From: Candidatus Zixiibacteriota bacterium
Lineage (GTDB): Bacteria; Zixibacteria; MSB-5A5; GN15; FEB-12
Direction of reading: 5' to 3'
Assembly (NCBI GenBank): GCA_030642845.1
Contig: DAOWMZ010000057.1
Location: 1-8,282 of the forward strand
Length of the DNA stretch: 8,282 bases
The notes under the pieces were generated by a model, which was given only the letters and a program-made list of their open reading frames with translations, had not been told where the DNA came from and did not search any database. Shown piece by piece: positions 6,582 to 8,282 of this stretch; within the stretch, counting starts at the first letter, position 1, and each line of letters starts with the position of its first letter. A program made the translations under genes and the position numbers.

Positions 6582-6608
6582 GTAGGTCAGGTGCCCTGTG
6601 CACCTGAC
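6582..6608 (+). repeat. REP-like hairpin 8, downstream of tex
   Basis: GTAG (6582-6585) precedes arm GTCAGGTGC (6586-6594), loop CCTGT and arm GCACCTGAC (6600-6608), a perfect 9-bp stem. It begins 26 nt after the tex stop. No T-run follows, so it is not a standard terminator, but it could stabilise the tex mRNA 3' end. Compared with hairpin 1 it keeps GTC...GAC and a pyrimidine-rich TGT loop while the six inner arm bases are replaced in concert. Confidence 0.75.
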
Positions 6609-6743
6609 AGGCATTGTCTGTATTATTTATTACTCACGAAAATTTAACAATTTAATTAAAGATAACACCTTGCAGCAAAAGGCGAACTGCCTATTTCAAG
6701 AGAACAGATCTTTTTATTTACCTTTATAGTTTATAAAAATGTA

Positions 6744-6771
6744 TTGCAATAAATATGCAATTTATTATATT
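6744..6771 (+). promoter_or_regulatory. Sigma-70-type promoter of the secreted protein gene
   Basis: -35 TTGCAA (6744-6749) and -10 TATATT (6766-6771) are 16 nt apart, the same spacing and the same -10 hexamer as the exporter promoter. The start site would be near 6778, leaving a leader of about 37 nt. The -35 overlaps a small inverted repeat TTGCA / TGCAA (6744-6748 and 6756-6760), which could be an operator or chance. Confidence 0.6.
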
Positions 6772-6814
6772 GTAAAGTAGGTCATATTCAGAATTGATAC
6801 GCAGAGGAGTAATT

Positions 6815-8282
6815 ATGAAACGCAGGCAAATTTTTTTATTAGTGGTACTATGTTTAGTTTATTTAGGCATTACTGCAAATGCAAGTGAAACAAATGAACA
6901 TCGTATAATTGATCAACAGGTTGCAACAACAATGCACTATGCATTTCCCGCATTTGGTAATGAATCTTTACCAACAACTTCTTCTGATAGCAAGAGCTCT
7001 CTTGGTTCAGTCAGAGCCACTTCAGGAATCGGCCTTTTTGTCGGAACTACCTGGTATGAGTATCAACGAAATGGTTCGATGGGAAGAATGATTGCACATG
7101 CCTATGATCCCATTGAAATGGAAAATTTTGTTTATTTTTCATGGATGAAATTATTTAGCCAGACAGCAACTGACAGGAGTTATGGTTACAATGGATATAA
7201 ATTTGCTGAAGAAGATTTCATTACTCTAGGGGGAATAGTCATACAACCTAGTGGAGAATGGGCAGGTTTTGTCAGTATTGATGTAACTAACAATGGACGC
7301 GCAATTGTTGGTGGGCATAATAATGACGATGATTTGTATGCAGATCCACAATTTTATTGGGAATTTGCGCCGGCATTTGGTTTTTTCCCTTACAATGATT
7401 ATGTCCCCAGATCAATACAGGAATATACCGGTGGAACTCCAGTCACTGGTCAGGAAGTCATCTGGCCCCGATTTAGATATGTCGAAACCGCAACTGATAC
7501 AGTTCTTCATGTAATAGCTGCCACACAAACGGGTACGGGTGCTACACCAATTTATTATTTTGCTCGTCGTGGATCTGATGCTGATCCATCAGCAACATGG
7601 GATAATCCTCCAAAAATTGTAGATACCTCATATACTTTTGCACATGATCTGACTGTCAATGATGCCGGCAAGGTTGCTCTCTGCTGGATTGCAAATATTC
7701 CTTGTACCGGTGATGATGATACTGCTTCCGGTTATGAATGCCATACATATATGCAGGAAGTAAATGATATTTATTATCAACTCTCATATGATAATGGAAA
7801 TACCTGGCAATCACGGATTAATCTTACAAATAAAAGATATGAAATTGACATAGTTGATACTTATCTTCCCTACACTGATTTATCATGTTTGATTGATAAT
7901 TCGGATTTCCTTCATATTGTCTGGAACGGTAAATATTGGCCTGTAACTGGTGATCAAAATGGCAATCGCCGCAGCCGAATTTTCCATTGGACCGAAGCAA
8001 CTGGAAATATAACTCTGGCTCATGCTGCTGATTGGGAACCAGTGAATTGTAATGGCGGTGAATGGAATCTCAATACAGCTAAAATGAGCATATCACAATG
8101 TAACGGTAAGTTCTATATAATATTTACACAGTTCAACGATGACGACTGTGCCAGTGCAAGTAATCCTGGATATCCTGATGGAGCTTCCAACGGTGAAATA
8201 TATATGGTAGTCTCCGGAAACGGGGGGACCGACTGGGATGATGCCAGAAACCTTACAAATACCCAATCTCCCGGATGCGATC
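6815..8282 (+). CDS. Secreted Asp-box/beta-propeller-like protein (3' end beyond window)
   Basis: The frame is open for 489 codons to the window end, so only the N-terminal part is seen. AGAGGAG (6803-6809) lies 5 nt before ATG. The first 23 residues form a typical Sec signal peptide: KRR, a hydrophobic core, then cleavage after Ala21-Asn-Ala23. The mature part is rich in Gly, Asn, Asp, Trp and Tyr, as in extracellular beta-structure. SYDNGNTW (324-331) matches the Asp-box pattern S-x-D-x-G-x-T-W of sialidase/BNR propellers, and SGNGGTDW (467-474) is a second, looser copy. Both are followed five residues later by NLTN. Enzymatic function cannot be inferred: Asp-boxes are structural and I see no sialidase arginine triad. 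Proteins of this kind in some uncultured phyla end in a sorting domain or dockerin, but the C-terminus is not in view. It has its own promoter and no operon partner here. Confidence 0.85.
   Translation, partial: MKRRQIFLLVVLCLVYLGITANASETNEHRIIDQQVATTMHYAFPAFGNESLPTTSSDSKSSLGSVRATSGIGLFVGTTWYEYQRNGSMGRMIAHAYDPIEMENFVYFSWMKLFSQTATDRSYGYNGYKFAEEDFITLGGIVIQPSGEWAGFVSIDVTNNGRAIVGGHNNDDDLYADPQFYWEFAPAFGFFPYNDYVPRSIQEYTGGTPVTGQEVIWPRFRYVETATDTVLHVIAATQTGTGATPIYYFARRGSDADPSATWDNPPKIVDTSYTFAHDLTVNDAGKVALCWIANIPCTGDDDTASGYECHTYMQEVNDIYYQLSYDNGNTWQSRINLTNKRYEIDIVDTYLPYTDLSCLIDNSDFLHIVWNGKYWPVTGDQNGNRRSRIFHWTEATGNITLAHAADWEPVNCNGGEWNLNTAKMSISQCNGKFYIIFTQFNDDDCASASNPGYPDGASNGEIYMVVSGNGGTDWDDARNLTNTQSPGCD

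Noticed and set aside
6679..6720. Intrinsic terminator for tex
   Set aside because: AGGC/GCCT and AGATCT followed by Ts are only 4- and 3-bp stems, too weak to call; the REP-like hairpin at 6582-6608 has no T-run.
6909..7514. Two alternative plus-strand frames of 60 and 73 codons in the secreted protein gene
   Set aside because: The overlapping frame from 6815 has a signal peptide, a good Shine-Dalgarno and an unbroken reading frame to the window end, so these are shadows.

Overview
The window is about 39-40% GC and comes from a bacterium. It reads as ordinary chromosome with one interesting regulatory region. Short GTAG-footed palindromes between genes, a canonical Tex protein and a secreted, Asp-box-bearing beta-propeller-like protein suggest an uncultured lineage near the FCB group (Zixibacteria-like genomes come to mind). 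That placement is an inference and cannot be proven from this sequence.

Layout. Positions 1-246 hold no gene but carry six short inverted repeats. On the minus strand, 247-2037 and 2027-3850 encode the two halves of a heterodimeric ABC exporter; the genes overlap by 11 nt. Upstream of them (3851-4149, minus strand) lies a compact leader: a near-consensus promoter (4122-4149), a 26-codon ORF (3963-4043) and a strong intrinsic terminator (3904-3938), all ahead of the first exporter gene. Diverging from this, 4424-6556 on the plus strand encodes Tex, an S1-domain RNA-binding protein. A further gene starts at 6815 with its own promoter and signal peptide and runs off the window end. GTAG-footed hairpins also sit at 4289-4313 and 6582-6608.

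How the parts work together. The leader has the architecture of ribosome-mediated attenuation, as described for bmrB upstream of the heterodimeric exporter bmrCD in Bacillus subtilis. A short translated ORF precedes a terminator, and the coding sequence of that ORF contains a segment (3985-3993) that can pair with the 5' arm of the terminator (3930-3937). The peptide also has an early Lys-Ile-Arg, matching the Arg/Lys-X-Arg/Lys pattern linked to macrolide-dependent stalling. The simplest model is that stalled ribosomes turn on the exporter. The alternative is that the peptide is a small exported product. The exporter pair is asymmetric in the expected way: one subunit has Asp in place of the catalytic Glu, and the other has a degenerate signature motif. 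The other theme is a dispersed family of hairpins with a GTAG foot, a C(C/T)TG(T) loop in several copies and covarying arms, resembling REP elements mobilised by Y1 (RAYT) transposases. No such transposase is present here.
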